Shown here piece after piece: positions 14,408 through 28,100 of a stretch of 64,000 nt of DNA (positions are counted from its first letter, which is position 1; each line of letters begins with the position of its first letter). Source of the DNA: Diphasiastrum complanatum (taxonomy: Eukaryota; Streptophyta; Lycopodiopsida; Lycopodiales; Lycopodiaceae); the NCBI GenBank assembly GCA_029204225.1, contig CM055100.1, positions 30,508,149 through 30,572,148 on the forward strand, in the 5' to 3' direction. The notes beneath the pieces are model-generated. The model did not search any database, was not told the origin of the DNA, and saw only the letters and a list, made by a program, of their open reading frames with translations. The position numbers and the translations under genes were made by a program.

Positions 14408-14999
14408 TAGTGTTGGGCGGGTATATAGGTGCTCGACCGGTATCAACAATGGTATCAACAATGGTATCGTAGACTCATACCCGTCCGGTATATGATTTTG
14501 TGATACTACGGTCAATACCCGACCCAGGCTGGTTTTAGTCAGTCAATGCACATATAGATACCCGGATTAGAGTCAAAAAATTCGAATTTAACATGGTATC
14601 AACATAGTATCCATTTTTAGTTAGTTTCCAAAATTTACATATGTGATAAATATTATTCATGGTGTCCCAAAGACATTGGTGGGCACCAACAAAGTATTGG
14701 TCTTTAAAATCATATGCATATTACATTTAAAAAGGTCATGCTTTTTATTAAATGCATACTATCCTTTATAAAATGACTAATTTTAGAATAAAAAATCTAT
14801 ATTCTCATAACCGGGTTTATACTCGGCTGGTATCACCCCCCCCCCCCCCCCCCCCCCCCTGCAATACCTAGATCGGTGATACCAACCACCAATTTACAAA
14901 ACATATTAATATTGATACCCGACTAGTATCAAATTTTTAAAAAATGTATGATACCAGAACCCGGCTGGTATTAAGAATATCAATACCTGCCCAACACTA
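14408..14999. mobile_element. hAT-type MITE, 592 bp, with 8-bp target site duplication
   Basis: The element begins TAGTGTTGGGCGGGTAT and ends ATACCTGCCCAACACTA, terminal inverted repeats of 17 bp with one mismatch. It is flanked by the identical 8-bp direct repeat GTTCCCAC at 14400-14407 and 15000-15007. An 8-bp duplication and a TAGTGTTGGG-type end are hallmarks of hAT MITEs. Inside are many subterminal GGTATC/GATACC motifs in both orientations and a run of 24 C at 14836-14859. It has no coding capacity and would depend on a hAT transposase in trans. Confidence 0.9.
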
Positions 15000-15007
15000 G
15001 TTCCCAC

Positions 15008-16980
15008 GTGTGTAAAATAGTTAGAAATAGTTTATAATGTTGACTTTAGGGGTATCATAAAGATTGCTAGTCAAGCATCTTGGTGTCACTAGGCGATAGG
15101 GCCAATTTTGGCTTTAGAGGTCAAATGGTCAAGTACACATGCTTTGTCATGATTAGGCCAAAATTCAATTGTGATGTAACTCAAGCTAGTTAGGTTGCTT
15201 ACACATGTCAAGTTTAGGTTTGATGAGTGATGCACTCTATGTGGTGGCAAAAGTCAAAGGCTCCAATCATAAGAGAGATGTGTTGTAAGAGTCCAATCAA
15301 AAGTGAGGGATGTTGTATCGCACATCCAATAGGATTAGAGAGGCTATGTTTGAGGGGTCCAATAGGATTGAAGCATGGATCTCCACGAGTTTTATATGTA
15401 ATCTTCATTTCTATCATAATCTAATCTGAGTTTTTGAATCAATTTGGAGATTCATCAATTTTGAGTGTATTTCTCTTTCTACCCTTCACCAAAAGTGGTG
15501 GTTTCTCTCTCTACCCGAGTAGAGGAGCTTGTTGGGACTTAGTTTGCAGTAGTGCATGTTTTCACACATGTGAAACTACTTTGGTTGTGAATGTATGCAG
15601 GTAACTTTGCCTCTTTGCCTTAGATTTCATCAATTGATCTTGGATTTCAATCAATAGAAGATCTATAATGCAAAAGCTTTGCTTAGAAGATTAATTTCAC
15701 ACTTTAGGACATTCCCACACGTGTGAATTTTCATAGATATTGCCCACAAAAAAACAATTTTTTTTAAAACATTTCTAAAAAACGCTCCCCCAAACTAGAA
15801 ATGCATTTCTGAACGCTTTTCCAAAACGGAGTGCAACTATGATATATAGCCTATTATTCACAAACACAACTATTATTAACCACACCCAGCAGTTGAAAAG
15901 AACTTTTGAACAAGGTCTAAATATAGCAGGTGAGATGCACGGTAGTTCTTCAAGAAGTACAATAACATGTGAACTTGAAGAGTGTCTTAATTCATTGGAA
16001 AGAGAATAAAATACAAGGATAGATTACATGCATCTTTTAAGAGGACTTCAATATGCCAAGCCCATCTACTGCAGCACTGAAATAATCATCTAATGTCAGC
16101 ACTGAAGCGATAGTGTTGTATATACCAAGCCTATGTACTCTGCAGCATTGAAAAAAGCATCTAATGCCAACACAGAGGCTACATAATTGTCGTGATGAAA
16201 GAAGCCACCATATTTTATAGTATACATTGGACATCTATGGTTTCTATTCCTCAAACTTTTGACCACAACTTTATTTCATTTGTGATTCTCAATAACGTCG
16301 GATTGTGGCTTTATTCCAATACGTTTCTGGCATTTTGCTGCTCACATTCAAACTTCTTGTTGACTGATGAGTGCAATAACATGCGTTGCATCATACTCTC
16401 CAAACTGGATTTTTTTAACCCATAAATCACTTACATTTACATATCCTTCGTATCTGTTTCTTAGTGTTACAGTTGTGTGTTGCTTGATGTTTACACACTT
16501 CAGCACTGATTTCAGCATAGCATATTTTGAGCTATTTGCTGTGTATAGTCTCTACATATGCAAGTTGATTTACTAGTTGCATCAGAACATGTAGATAAAT
16601 AAATGATCAGCTTTGACCGATAATGTTTCAACGAAGTCCTTTCTATTTGGTGTTAAAATATCTTCAGCTGTTGATTTCTAAAGACAAATTTAGAATCAGC
16701 TTTTCCATTCAAGATGTAAAACAAATGAGGCACAAGTTAATGATATGAGAATGATGTACAGTGCCTGCATGGCACAGCTTTCCAAGTCTCTGGCTTCAGT
16801 GATTGATTTGCAAAGGTATAACAGCCTGTTGCAAAACATGGGCAACTTCCCCGGACGAAAGGTCATGTAAAATTTCATGCCTCGATACTAGGGTACTCAA
16901 AAAGTTGCCAGTTGCAAGCCGAGGCAGGTGTAGAAATTGAACTCATCAGAAGCTTACTTGCTGGTTTAAAAAATCTTGCT
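15008..16980. other. Non-coding; 3' flank of the DNA glycosylase gene
   Basis: No independent gene is seen. It includes a fragment with the recurring terminal motif (15790-15832, minus) and an approximately 74-bp tandem duplication at about 16040-16165 (CCAAGCC...CTGCAGCA units). The last few hundred bases probably hold the 3' UTR of the glycosylase gene. Confidence 0.45.
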
Positions 16981-17401
16981 TCATCTGCTGATTTTGTACT
17001 TCCCATTGAGAGGACAAGGCCCATCAGCTTTACCTTTGGATTGCTTTCCTTTGGAGCAATTGGGACACGATCTTCCATGTGTCACAAGAAGATAGTGCAA
17101 ATCAAACTTCATTTCATTGGGTATTCTGTCATTCAAGTGCAGATAGGCTTTTTCCCTATCAGCACTTTCAGGTATCCAGCCCAACATTTTAGTGATGCGG
17201 TAAACCTGCATCCAAATAGTCCCCCAACACCAAATTAAATAAGTTTGAAATCAGACAGTTGAAGGCCAACTACTGAAAAATGGATATATTTGACAAGATC
17301 ATTTTGCAGTATCTAATTATAAATAGAAAGTTACAAATAGAATGTGGTTTACGCATTAAAGAGCAATATAGTACCATTGCAAGTTGGCAAATGCATAGAT
17401 A

Positions 17402-17451
<50 letters not shown>

Positions 17452-17935
17452 AGGTAAATCTAGTACTCTAGTATCTTTCATCTCCGCAACTTTCATTGAG
17501 AGCCGGTCGCGAGAACAGAAGCCCCTCAATGTCCATGTAAGAGGCATTCTTGAATCCCAGGATGGTCTTGGGGAAGCCAAACAAAGTTTTGGACGAAAAC
17601 CTCCCACACTTGGAGTACGAAGAAGGATGCTAATACTCTTATCTTACGCTTCACTTCACTGGAGTCTAGGCAAGATGTGCTACGACGCTGATCTAAACTC
17701 AAGGATGCGAAGATCTTACTTATGTACAAGTCGTGGAATGCAAAAAAGCCCTTCAAGAAGCAAGGAGAGAAGTAGACAAATGATCTACAGAGATGGTAAC
17801 ATTCATTTTGTTGAGACCAAGCAAAAAGCTAATATTGAAAGCATAGATTTGACCTAGTTAGAGCAGAGTTAGAGATATGAAAAGTTGTCTAGTTGAGTAT
17901 GTAAATGGTCTCAGTACCATATAATCCTGGCCTGT

Positions 17936-17990
<55 letters not shown>

Positions 17991-18179
17991 TAGTGGTTAT
18001 TTCTTTACTTCCTATTGTTAGGACTCAAGTCTCAATGATCATTTGTGATTTTTAGATTTCGATTGCTATTATCTAAGCTGAAACCCATTGATCTGGCAAC
18101 CTGCTCATCTGAAATAGTTCGTTGGCACTTGGATGTAGTTCTTTCGTCTTATATGCCTCTTGACATGAAAAGACATTAA

Positions 18180-18240
<61 letters not shown>

Positions 18241-18519
18241 CTTGTGACTGAGCAATATCCAGATAAGCTGCTACAGCCTTCAGCGAGCACCTTCTACCTC
18301 TTGGAGAGCGATTTAGCACGACCTTGGTAAGCTTTTTTATAGATTGTATTGACTCTGTATACGTTTTCACGGCTACTCCCTGCTTTGCGAGCCACTCCAC
18401 CAGCAATTTACTCCTCTCTTTTTGTTGGTTTTTCTTCATTTTGAGGCATGGTTGGTAAGCGGTGGTTTCCAGCTTGGATTTTTTTTTCTCTCTCTCTCTC
18501 TCCCTCCCTAAACCCAATA

Positions 18520-18587
<68 letters not shown>

Positions 18588-19148
18588 CGCGCGCGCGCGC
18601 GCGTTTTAGGGTTTAGGGACTAAACTTTTGTTTTTTAAATATGCGTCCGCGTCCGGACGTTGGATGCGACAGCTGGACGCGTCCAACGTCCAAAAAAAAA
18701 ATTTAAAAATGGACACGTCCGACCCCGCGTCCGGGGGTCGGACGCGTCCGGGTCCGGGCGCGGACGCGGACGCCAAAAGGACGCCCCGGACCCTCATGTT
18801 TGATATAGTTATATACATATTACAATAACTTATATACTGTTTATATTGTATATATTATACATAGTTGCACTGCGTTTCTGAAAACACGTTTTGAAACGTG
18901 TTCAAAAATGCGGTTCAGAAACGTGTTTTTGAAAATATTTAATTAATTAATTTTTTTTTGTGCACAATATGGGTATCAAATTAAAGCATTTATTAAAAGC
19001 AGTTCATTTATGTAGGTTGCCGAATGTTTTGAGTACAATGTGATCCAGTTTGGGGGCAACAATGCCTGTTGGATTCTATCAAGGTTAAAAGTTTTCTATG
19101 GAAATGTATTACGGGCACAAGCAACTAGTCTATAAGTGTGTGTGTGTG

Positions 19149-19188
<40 letters not shown>

Positions 19189-22100
19189 ATGTAATACTTT
19201 ATACATTAAAATTAAAATGTAATATAAAAAATGTTATCTAAAATGTAACATGTTAAAATAACATATATATAGTTATGTTATATAGATGTTAGATAGTTGC
19301 AAGCCTCGTTCTGGAACGCTTTCCGAAACCTGAAACACAATTTTTTTTTTTTAATATGGGGTGTCAAAAAACAGCTCTTGGGATAGGGGGGTTGATAGTA
19401 ATTTTTGTAGATTTTTAGCAATGTAATTCCATACATTCACACATTGATATGAATATGCTCAGACTTGATTTTGCTTCATTAAAGTCTAGGACTACCAGAG
19501 TACTTTTGAGCTAATTGATGTACCATAGAATGAATCAAACTGAAACCCGAGGGCATTCAGAGCATATGCAAATTTGGCATAATTTCACTACCTCCATTTA
19601 AGAGAATGGTCAGACAAATTTTCCATGTCTACAAATCACATTTTTCTAAACCCTAAACCTGTAAAACATATCGGTTTTCAAATGTGTTCGTTGCTATGGT
19701 TCAGTACAGTTTGTTATGACTTTAGACAGTTCAATATGGCTCCCAATCAGTGCATCGGCAACAGATATGATGCATAGTTTGCAAACAATTTCATTCTCAA
19801 ATGAATAAACTCAAATACAGATAACGTGATTACAGATTACAGCATAGCAAATTGCATAAAGGCCAACTGGAGAAAGGTCTGGCTAACAATGATCACTTTC
19901 TCATTCCAATGCTTGCAGAAATTCAATCTACCCTAAACCCAGGTAGTTTTCACATCGTGATTAGGACTATGAAAAACCATAAGTGATTTTGGAACTGATT
20001 CACAGTCTCTAGTCTATTCAGCTTTTAAAATTTGATGCTTTATGCTTCAAAGGCTAGTGTTTACCATTTCTAGTTTCTTAATAGCAGGCACACATCATCT
20101 TGTGAAAGAGTGAGCTATATACATGAAATAGTTCCAAAATAGGTACATGTCAAGCTATCCAAGAGTGCTAAGCATTAATGAACAGCCTACATGCTACACT
20201 GCCAAAATTCTCATTTGTAAAGGGACACTCTATGCATCAATGATTTGCATTTTTGTAGCTGTATTGACCAACCCTAAACTGCAAACAATGCTACTGAACT
20301 GGAGCAGATCCTATTGGACCACAAAAAATCGTACTAAATTGTAAAAAATCCTATTGAACTGTAAAAGAGCATATTGATTACAGATTATAATTGCAGCATA
20401 ACAAATTGCGTAAAGGTCAAGCGAAGAAAGGGTCTGGCGAAAAATGATCACTTTCTCATTCCAATGCTTGCAGAAAATCAATATACCCTCAACCCAGATA
20501 GTTTTTACATTGTGTAAAGGGTCGTGATTAGAACTACGAAAATCCATACGTGATTTTGGAATTGATTCACAGTTTCCAGTCACTTTAGCATTTAAAATTT
20601 GATGCTTTATGCTTCAGAGGCTAGTGCTTACCTTTTCTAGTTTCTTAATAGCAGGCACACATCATCTTGTGAAAGACTGAGGTTTATACATGAAATAGTT
20701 CCAAAATAGGTACATGTCAAGTTGTCCAAGAGTGCTAAGCATTAGTGTACAGCCCTGAATGGCAGCTTGGGGGATAGTTCATTTGACATCTGCTATCTCT
20801 GTCGTTTTTAGCACTTTCACCAAGTATGTCTTTTCCAAAATTTGTGCAGGTCTCTATGAATTGTATTTTTGGATCGTAATCTGATGCCTTGGCCTGACTC
20901 TCGTCTTTGAAAATGGCATTGACGGTCTGAGAAAGCATGAATTTTGAATCCTGCAAGTTGTGGCTCGGCAGCCTGGGGGATAGTTCATTTGAAATCTGCT
21001 GTCTCTGTGTTTTTAGCACTTTCAGCAAGTATGTCTTTTCCAAAATCTGTGCAGGTCTCTATAGATTGTGTTGTTGGATCGTAATTTAATGCCTTGGCCT
21101 GACTCTCGTCTTTGAACCTGGCATTGACGGTCTCAGAAAGCATGAAATTTGAATCCTGCAGGTTGTGGGTCGTCGTTGAAGACAATAGTGATAGAAATCA
21201 CGTTTGAACTTATAGTAACTAACTTTGAAATCGTCAGTACTACAGTGATTATGTAGCCAAACACTTAAGCATTGAAGATTATCAGACAAATAATTAGTCA
21301 CGAAGAAATATAGAAACGCATACATTCTGAGACGAAACTGAACGCAATAAAGAATAGTATTGATTCAAAACAAAACAGAAGTAAATGAGTACAATAAGTT
21401 GTGGATTGAAGCCGTGTACTCTATGCTATCTCTGAGCGGCTAAATATGAAAGTCTGAATTAATGCGCAATGCTGATGAGCAGTAGCGCAATAGCTATCTC
21501 TAAAACAACTCTAAGAAGTGAGCTAGAATGCTCAGGAGTGTTCAAGCTCGCAGGCTCGAGAGAGAGAGAGCTAACTATTCAAACGCTTCTGATAATTCTG
21601 ATTTTCAATGAATTAATCTGTATGAATATCAACAACTATTTATACTAAGAAATTAGGTCGTCAATTGCGATCGCCAGTTGGCTAGTGATCCGCTGGCATC
21701 CATCCGGTCCTTGTCATTGATTGCTGATAAGTGGTGAAATTGGCAGTAAACGTTCTGTCTGCATAAATGAACCAAAACTGTAGCTCTGCAGAAATGAACT
21801 AAAACAGCCACAAGCGACACTGTCGGGTTTTTCGCGAAGAAGGCGAATGTGCCCTTAAATCTCATTTAAGGTTGCCCCACACTTTGCTAGAGTCATTTCC
21901 TTAACATTTGAGGCTCTTTGGAAAAAGCGAAAAATGCGACTCTGCATATTTGCACGAGATTCCTGACAGGCGAAAAAGGCGACACTGCATTTTTCCACGA
22001 GATTTCTGTCAGGCGAAAAATGCGACATTGTCGTAAACTCCGTGTAATTCTACAGACTGTGTAAAAACACTTGTAATTCTGCAGACTGTGTAAAAACACT

Positions 22101-25100
22101 TGTAATTCTGCAGACTGTGTAAACACACGGGAAAATCCGCAAAACTGGATAAACAATGGATGAAGATTAAAAACCGAATAGACGATTGGTAAGAGGGAGA
22201 ATAATCCAACAGTCCCCCTTAATCTGAATCCTTGAATGCCTTGACCTTCAAACTTAGTTCTACACATAATCTTCTGTGTGACTCCAAACTTAATGCTTTA
22301 GTAAAAACATCTGTTGTCATATCTTGCGTTCTACAGTACTGCAATCTGACCTCTTCATTGAGAACTTTGCTTCTGACGAAATGATACTTCAGTTCAATGT
22401 GCTTACTCCTGGAATGAAATCTAGGGTTGGCTGATAAAGTGATGGCACTTTGATTATCACAAAATAATGTCATCGGAGCATATTGATTCAGACCGATATC
22501 TGAGAGTAAGTTTCTCAACCAAATTGCTTCCTTTGTAGCTTGAGAGACTGCGATATACTCTGATTCAGTGGAAGATAGAGCTATCGAAGATTGCTTGCGA
22601 CTGTTCCACGAAATTGGACCATTCTTGAGGAAGAATGTAAATCCGGAAGTAGATTTACGAGTGTCTACATCTCCTGCCCAACTCGCATTTGTGTAACCAC
22701 TGAGAAAATTGAGTTTGTCGTTACCGACTGCTCCATAGCAAATGCAAAAGTCCATAGTAGCTCGAAGATATCTCATGACTCTGATAAGAGCCTTCCAATG
22801 TGTTATACCAGGATTAGTCATAAACTGACTAAGAGAGCTGACTACAAAAGCTATGTTTGGCCTGGTACAGATCATGGCGTACATAAGAGATCCTATAATA
22901 GAATGGTAAGGATACTCACGCATCTACTGCTTCTCATGAATTGTTTGGGGACACCGGTCCTTTGACAATTTGAGTCCCGGTTCCATTGGTGAGAGAGCTA
23001 ACTTGCAATTGATCAGATTATATCTGACTAAAATGTTGTAGATGTACCTCTGTTGTGTAATGTAGATCAACTTTTGTTTTCTGTCTCTGTGGATTTGTAT
23101 ACCAAGGCAGAAATGAGCTTCGCCCAGATCGGTCATGTCGAATTCGGAAGATAGCATTGTCTTCTCCTCTTTTATCAGATCGGTACTGTTGCTGAAAAGC
23201 AATGTATCATCCACGTATAATGTGATAATGATAAAAGACTGCTGCACTGCTTTGAAGTAAACGTTTGAATCTGAAGAGCTAGGTGTATAGTCGTGATCAT
23301 GAGGAAAGTATTGATCCTTTGAAACCATGCTCGAGCAGATTGCTTCAAGCCATAAAGTGCCTTATGGAGTTTACAAACATGATTGTGCTTACCCTCGATA
23401 ATATAACCTTCGGGTTGCACCATGTAAATGTCTTCTTCGATAACTCCATTGAGATATGCTGTCTGTACATCCATTTGATGTATTTCCAAATCTGCTGCAG
23501 CGGCAAATGATAGCAAAAGTCAAATAGAAGAATGTTTGACTACTGGACTGAAGGTCTCAATGTAATCGACGTTGTATACCTAAGAAAAACCTCTAACTAC
23601 TAGTCGTGCCTTTCTTCTGTTGATGCTTCCATCTGCGTTGTACTTGACTTTGAAAATCCATTTGCAATCAACTACGTTTCTGCTAGCAGGTAATTCGACA
23701 ATTGTCCACGTCTGGTTCTTGATAAGAGATGAATACTCTTTATCCATAGCTTCTTTCCAGAGATCTGAGTCAGGCTGACTGAGTGCCTCTTGGACAGACA
23801 TCGGTTCCTGAACAAGATTTGTTGCAGACTCGTCAATATACCGGTTAGGTGGTCTGCTAGTCCTTGAAGATCTTCTAGGTAATACAGGAAGTTGATCGTT
23901 TATATCATATTGTAGTTGCTGAATTGCAACATCATCATCTTCTGATCCACCGTTCATTCGTTGTTCGTCGAAAGTAAAAGAGCTTGGACCCTCAATGGGA
24001 ATAGTCACCTGCGAAACTGGAAAGTTCAAAGCGTCAGAAGAATCTGATAGGTCGGCTACATTGGAACTACCCTTTCCTTTGAGGTCATGAAACTGATCTT
24101 CGATGAAGATGACATCCCGGCTAGTTAATATCTTCGACTCGATGGGATCGAACAACTTGTAGGCTTGATCTGAAGTAGTGTAGCTGATGAAAACACACTT
24201 GATACTCTGGAAGTCGAGCTTCTTCCTGAGATCACAAGGTATCTGCGCAAAAGCACATCCAAAAAATCGTAAGTTTGATAAAGAAGGTTTGGTACCTGTC
24301 CAAACTTCGAATGGTGTTTTGTCTGAGAGGACTTTAGTAGAACATCTGTTCTGAATATAGGTTGCTGTTGAAACAGCTTCAGCCCAGAAGGACTTCGGAA
24401 GTGTCGCATGTGATAACATGCACTTTGCCGATTCAACTAAGGTTCTGTTCTTTATCTCAGCAAGACCATTTGACTGAGGCGAATAGGAAGTGATGTATTG
24501 TTGCTCAATGCCGTTGCTAAGGCAGTAGTCCTTGAATTCGTTGGAGATGTATTCGCCCCCGTTATCTGACCTCAGTGCTTTGATTCGTTTGCCAGTTTGA
24601 TTCTCAGCATGCTCTTTGAATTGTCTGAATTTAATGAAAGCCTCTGATTTCTGTTTAATGAAATAAACAACTGTTCTTCTAGAGAATTCGTCAATAAAGG
24701 TAATGAAGTACTTTGCATCTAGCAATGAAGGAGTTTGCATAGGTCCACATATATCTGTATGAACAACATCTAACAGATCTTTTGCTGCATGCATATGGTT
24801 TGATCTAAAAGGAAACCTAGCCTGCTTTCCAGAGATGCAACTATGACAGATAGGGAGATCGACCTTACCAGAAGGATAGTCGAGATCAAGGACCATGGAT
24901 TGTTTCGTCATGTTCAAAATAGATGCATGATTCACGTGTCCTAAGGGATGATGCCATAGTAATGCTTTATTGACTAGAACAAAGGTTTTCAAGGCTTGAC
25001 TAGACTCAGAATAACAGTGTGTCAATCTATATAAGTAACCCTACCTCTTGCCGAGTGCAAGGATCTTATTACTCCTATCAATAATTCTGCATTGATCAGA

Positions 25101-28100
25101 TTCGAATTCTACCTTATGACCTAAATCTGTAATTCTACTCACTGATAACAGATTTGTAGAGAGTTTAGGAACATATAAAAATTTTGATAGTAATTTGAAT
25201 TGATCATGCTGGAATCGCAATCTTACAGTACCTTCACCTTCAATAGTGTGAGTACTATTGTCACCAAGATGAACAAATTTCTTCGTGCTGTAAGGAGTGT
25301 AGGAGTTGAAGATCTCACGTTGATTGGTCATATGTTGAGTTGCTCCAGAATCCAGAAACCATGAATCATGCAAAAATGCGCTTTGATCTTTGACCATGAA
25401 TGCGCCTTCGTCCACTTCGGCCTGGGGAGATGATGAGACTGTGTTTGCTTGTTGATCAGGTTGCTTGGCTGCGTTCTTCGCTTGGAGAATTCGGCAATCC
25501 TTGATCTCATGGTTATTGCGCTTGCAATACGTACAAAACATCTTCTTCTTCGACTGTGGATTCGATTTTTGTTCTTGACCTTGAGTCTGTTTCTGATTCG
25601 TTGCAACCTTCTTGGAGCTTTTCTGCTTCTGTCGCTTCGAGCCTTTGTTGACAAATAGAGCCTGAGAGGAGGAAGTAGACAAAGTGTCTTGACTTCTTCT
25701 ATTGTCTTCTTGCAGCAACATAGTGATAACTCTAGTAAGAGTTAAATCTGAGTGTGTCAATATGATCATCACCCAGTTCTCATATGTAAAGGGCAAGCTT
25801 GAAAGCAATGTCATAATTGCGTCTTGATCGTCTATGACTGATTCAACAGCGGCCATCTGTTGCAAAAGATTCTTAAACTGGTTAATGTGACTCTGAAGAG
25901 AATCACCAGTAGACATTTTGAGTGTGAAGAATTTCCTTCGTAGATGTAACTTAGTAGTTACGTCCCTCACGTCATATAGTGAGTTCAAAATGTCCCATAA
26001 CGTCTCTTGACGTTTTAGCTTCAACTATGTGTCCAATCTGTGTATCTGATATATTGAGGATAATAAGCGCGAAAGCTTTACCGTCCTTCGATTTCCACTT
26101 TGAGTCGTCGTCTTCAGGTTTTACTTCTGTACCTATAACAACATCCCATAATTTGCTGGCAATTAGCAAGGTCTTCATCTTAAATTTCCACAAATAATAA
26201 TTGGATCCATTCAGCTTGTCTGCGATAAGACCAGCTTTACTTTGAGAATCCATCTGGAACTTAGTCTGTCGATGGTATCGATGACACTAAGATGTGGTAA
26301 TGCCAACAATAAGAAATCAATTCTCTGATACTGAAAGGTTGAAAAGAATTGAAGAGTATGATATCAATTTGATATCGCAAAAGATATCAAGTATTAGAGC
26401 TTTCGCTTTGATATCATATTGGAATCAGATAAAGAAGTAGTGAAATAGCTCTGATACCATGTCGGAAAGTGGTATGCAGAAGATAGGTCTAGCTCGAAAA
26501 GAAAGGAATGAAAATAATTCGTGTCTCTAGAAAGAAAACCTTTCGTGCATGGCACGGAATAAACTATCTTCATCTTTCCAATGCATGACTACGCCTATCA
26601 ATTTCAAACAAGACAATAGTGATAGAAATCACGTTTGAACTTATAGTAACTAACTTTGAAATCGTCAGTACTACAGTGATTACCAAACAATTAAGCATTG
26701 AAGATTATCAGACAAATAATTAGTCGCGAAGAAATATAGAAACGCATACATTCTGAGACGAAACTGAACACAATAAAGAATAGTATTGATTCAAAACGAA
26801 ACAGAAGTAAATGAGTACCATAAGTTGCGGATTGAAACCGTGTACTCTATGCTATCTCTGAGTGGCTAAAAATAAAAGTCTGAATTCATGCGCAATGTTG
26901 ATGAGCAGTAGCGCAATAGCTATCTCTAAAACAACTCTAAGAAGTGAGCTAGAATGCTCAGGAGTGTTCAAGCTCGCAGGCTCGAGAGAGAGAGAGCTAA
27001 CTATTCAAACGCTTCTGATAATTCTGATTTTCAATGAATCAATTTGTATGAATATGAACAGCTATTTATACTAAGAAATTAAGTCGTCAATTGCGATCGC
27101 CAGTTGGCTGGTGATCCGCTAGCATCCATCCGGCCCTTGTCATTGATTGCTGATAAGAGGTGAAATTGGCCGTAAACATTCTGTCTGCATAAATGAACCA
27201 AAACTGTAGCTCTGCAGAAATGAACTAAAACAGCCACAGGCGACACTGTCGGGGTTTTCGCAAAAAAGGCGAAAAAGGCGAAAAATGCAAAGGTGCCCTT
27301 AAATCTGATTTAGGGTTGCTCCACACTTTGCCAGAGTCATTTCCTTAACATTTGAGGCTCTTTGGAAAAAGCGAAAAATGCGACTCTGCATATTTGCACA
27401 AGATTCCTGACAGGCGAAAAATGCGACTCTGCATATTTGCACAAGATTCCTGACAGGCGAAAAATGTGAAAAAGGCGACACTACATTTTTCCACGAGATT
27501 TCTGTCAGGCGAAAAATGCGACACTGTCATAAACTCCGTGTAATTCTGCATACTGTGTAAAAACACTGGTAATTCTGCAAACTGTGTAAACACACGGAAA
27601 AATCCGCAAAACTAGATAAACAATGGATGAAGATTAAAAACCAATTAGACGATTGGTAAGAGGGAGAATAATCCAACAAGTTTCATTGCCAATTACACAA
27701 TGTGCACAATATTCAGCAAAAATAGGGCCGATACAATACTGAATCATTACACTGTTGTGAATAGGATCATCATAATATATAATATCGGGCCACAGGGCAC
27801 CAAAATGGGGTACAATGATGTTCCATGAACGTAATGAAAACTACACAACTAAGACTCGTCAGAGTCATGGTAGGAATCATCATCTAAATCTGTGGATGAC
27901 TGCAGATCCCAAGTGTCTGCAGATGAATCGGAACTGGAGGGAGCCATATGTCGTGGTGTGGCCCTAGCTCTGCTGCGTGCTCTGGCTCTAGATCCTCCCC
28001 CTACCTCTACCTCTGCCTCTGCCTCTCTCCCCTCCTCTGGCCCCCCTCTGCCTACCCCCACCCCTGTGTCTACCCCTGCGTGTCTGTGTGTCAGGTGGTT

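Larger units (their letters stand above)
21179..27678 (-). mobile_element. Ty1/copia LTR retrotransposon (copia-A), both LTRs present, inside intron 3
   Basis: Direct repeats 21179-22211 and 26460-27678 flank a gag-pro-int-RT-RNaseH region in copia order, all on the same strand as the host gene. A polypurine tract and an iMet primer-binding site sit at the inner LTR edges. The 3' LTR (left copy) lacks the 150 bp matching 26460-26609, so no target duplication can be read. The LTRs differ by scattered substitutions and repeat number, so the insertion is not very recent. It cannot move by itself because its reading frame is broken. Confidence 0.93.

Noticed and set aside
14400-15007. Repetitive GGTATC motifs considered as a CRISPR-like array
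   Set aside because: Motifs occur in both orientations with irregular spacing and lie inside a MITE with clear terminal repeats; this is plant nuclear DNA.
18604-18617. TTTAGGG units resembling plant telomere repeat
   Set aside because: Only two units; short interstitial matches are expected by chance or from repeat edges.
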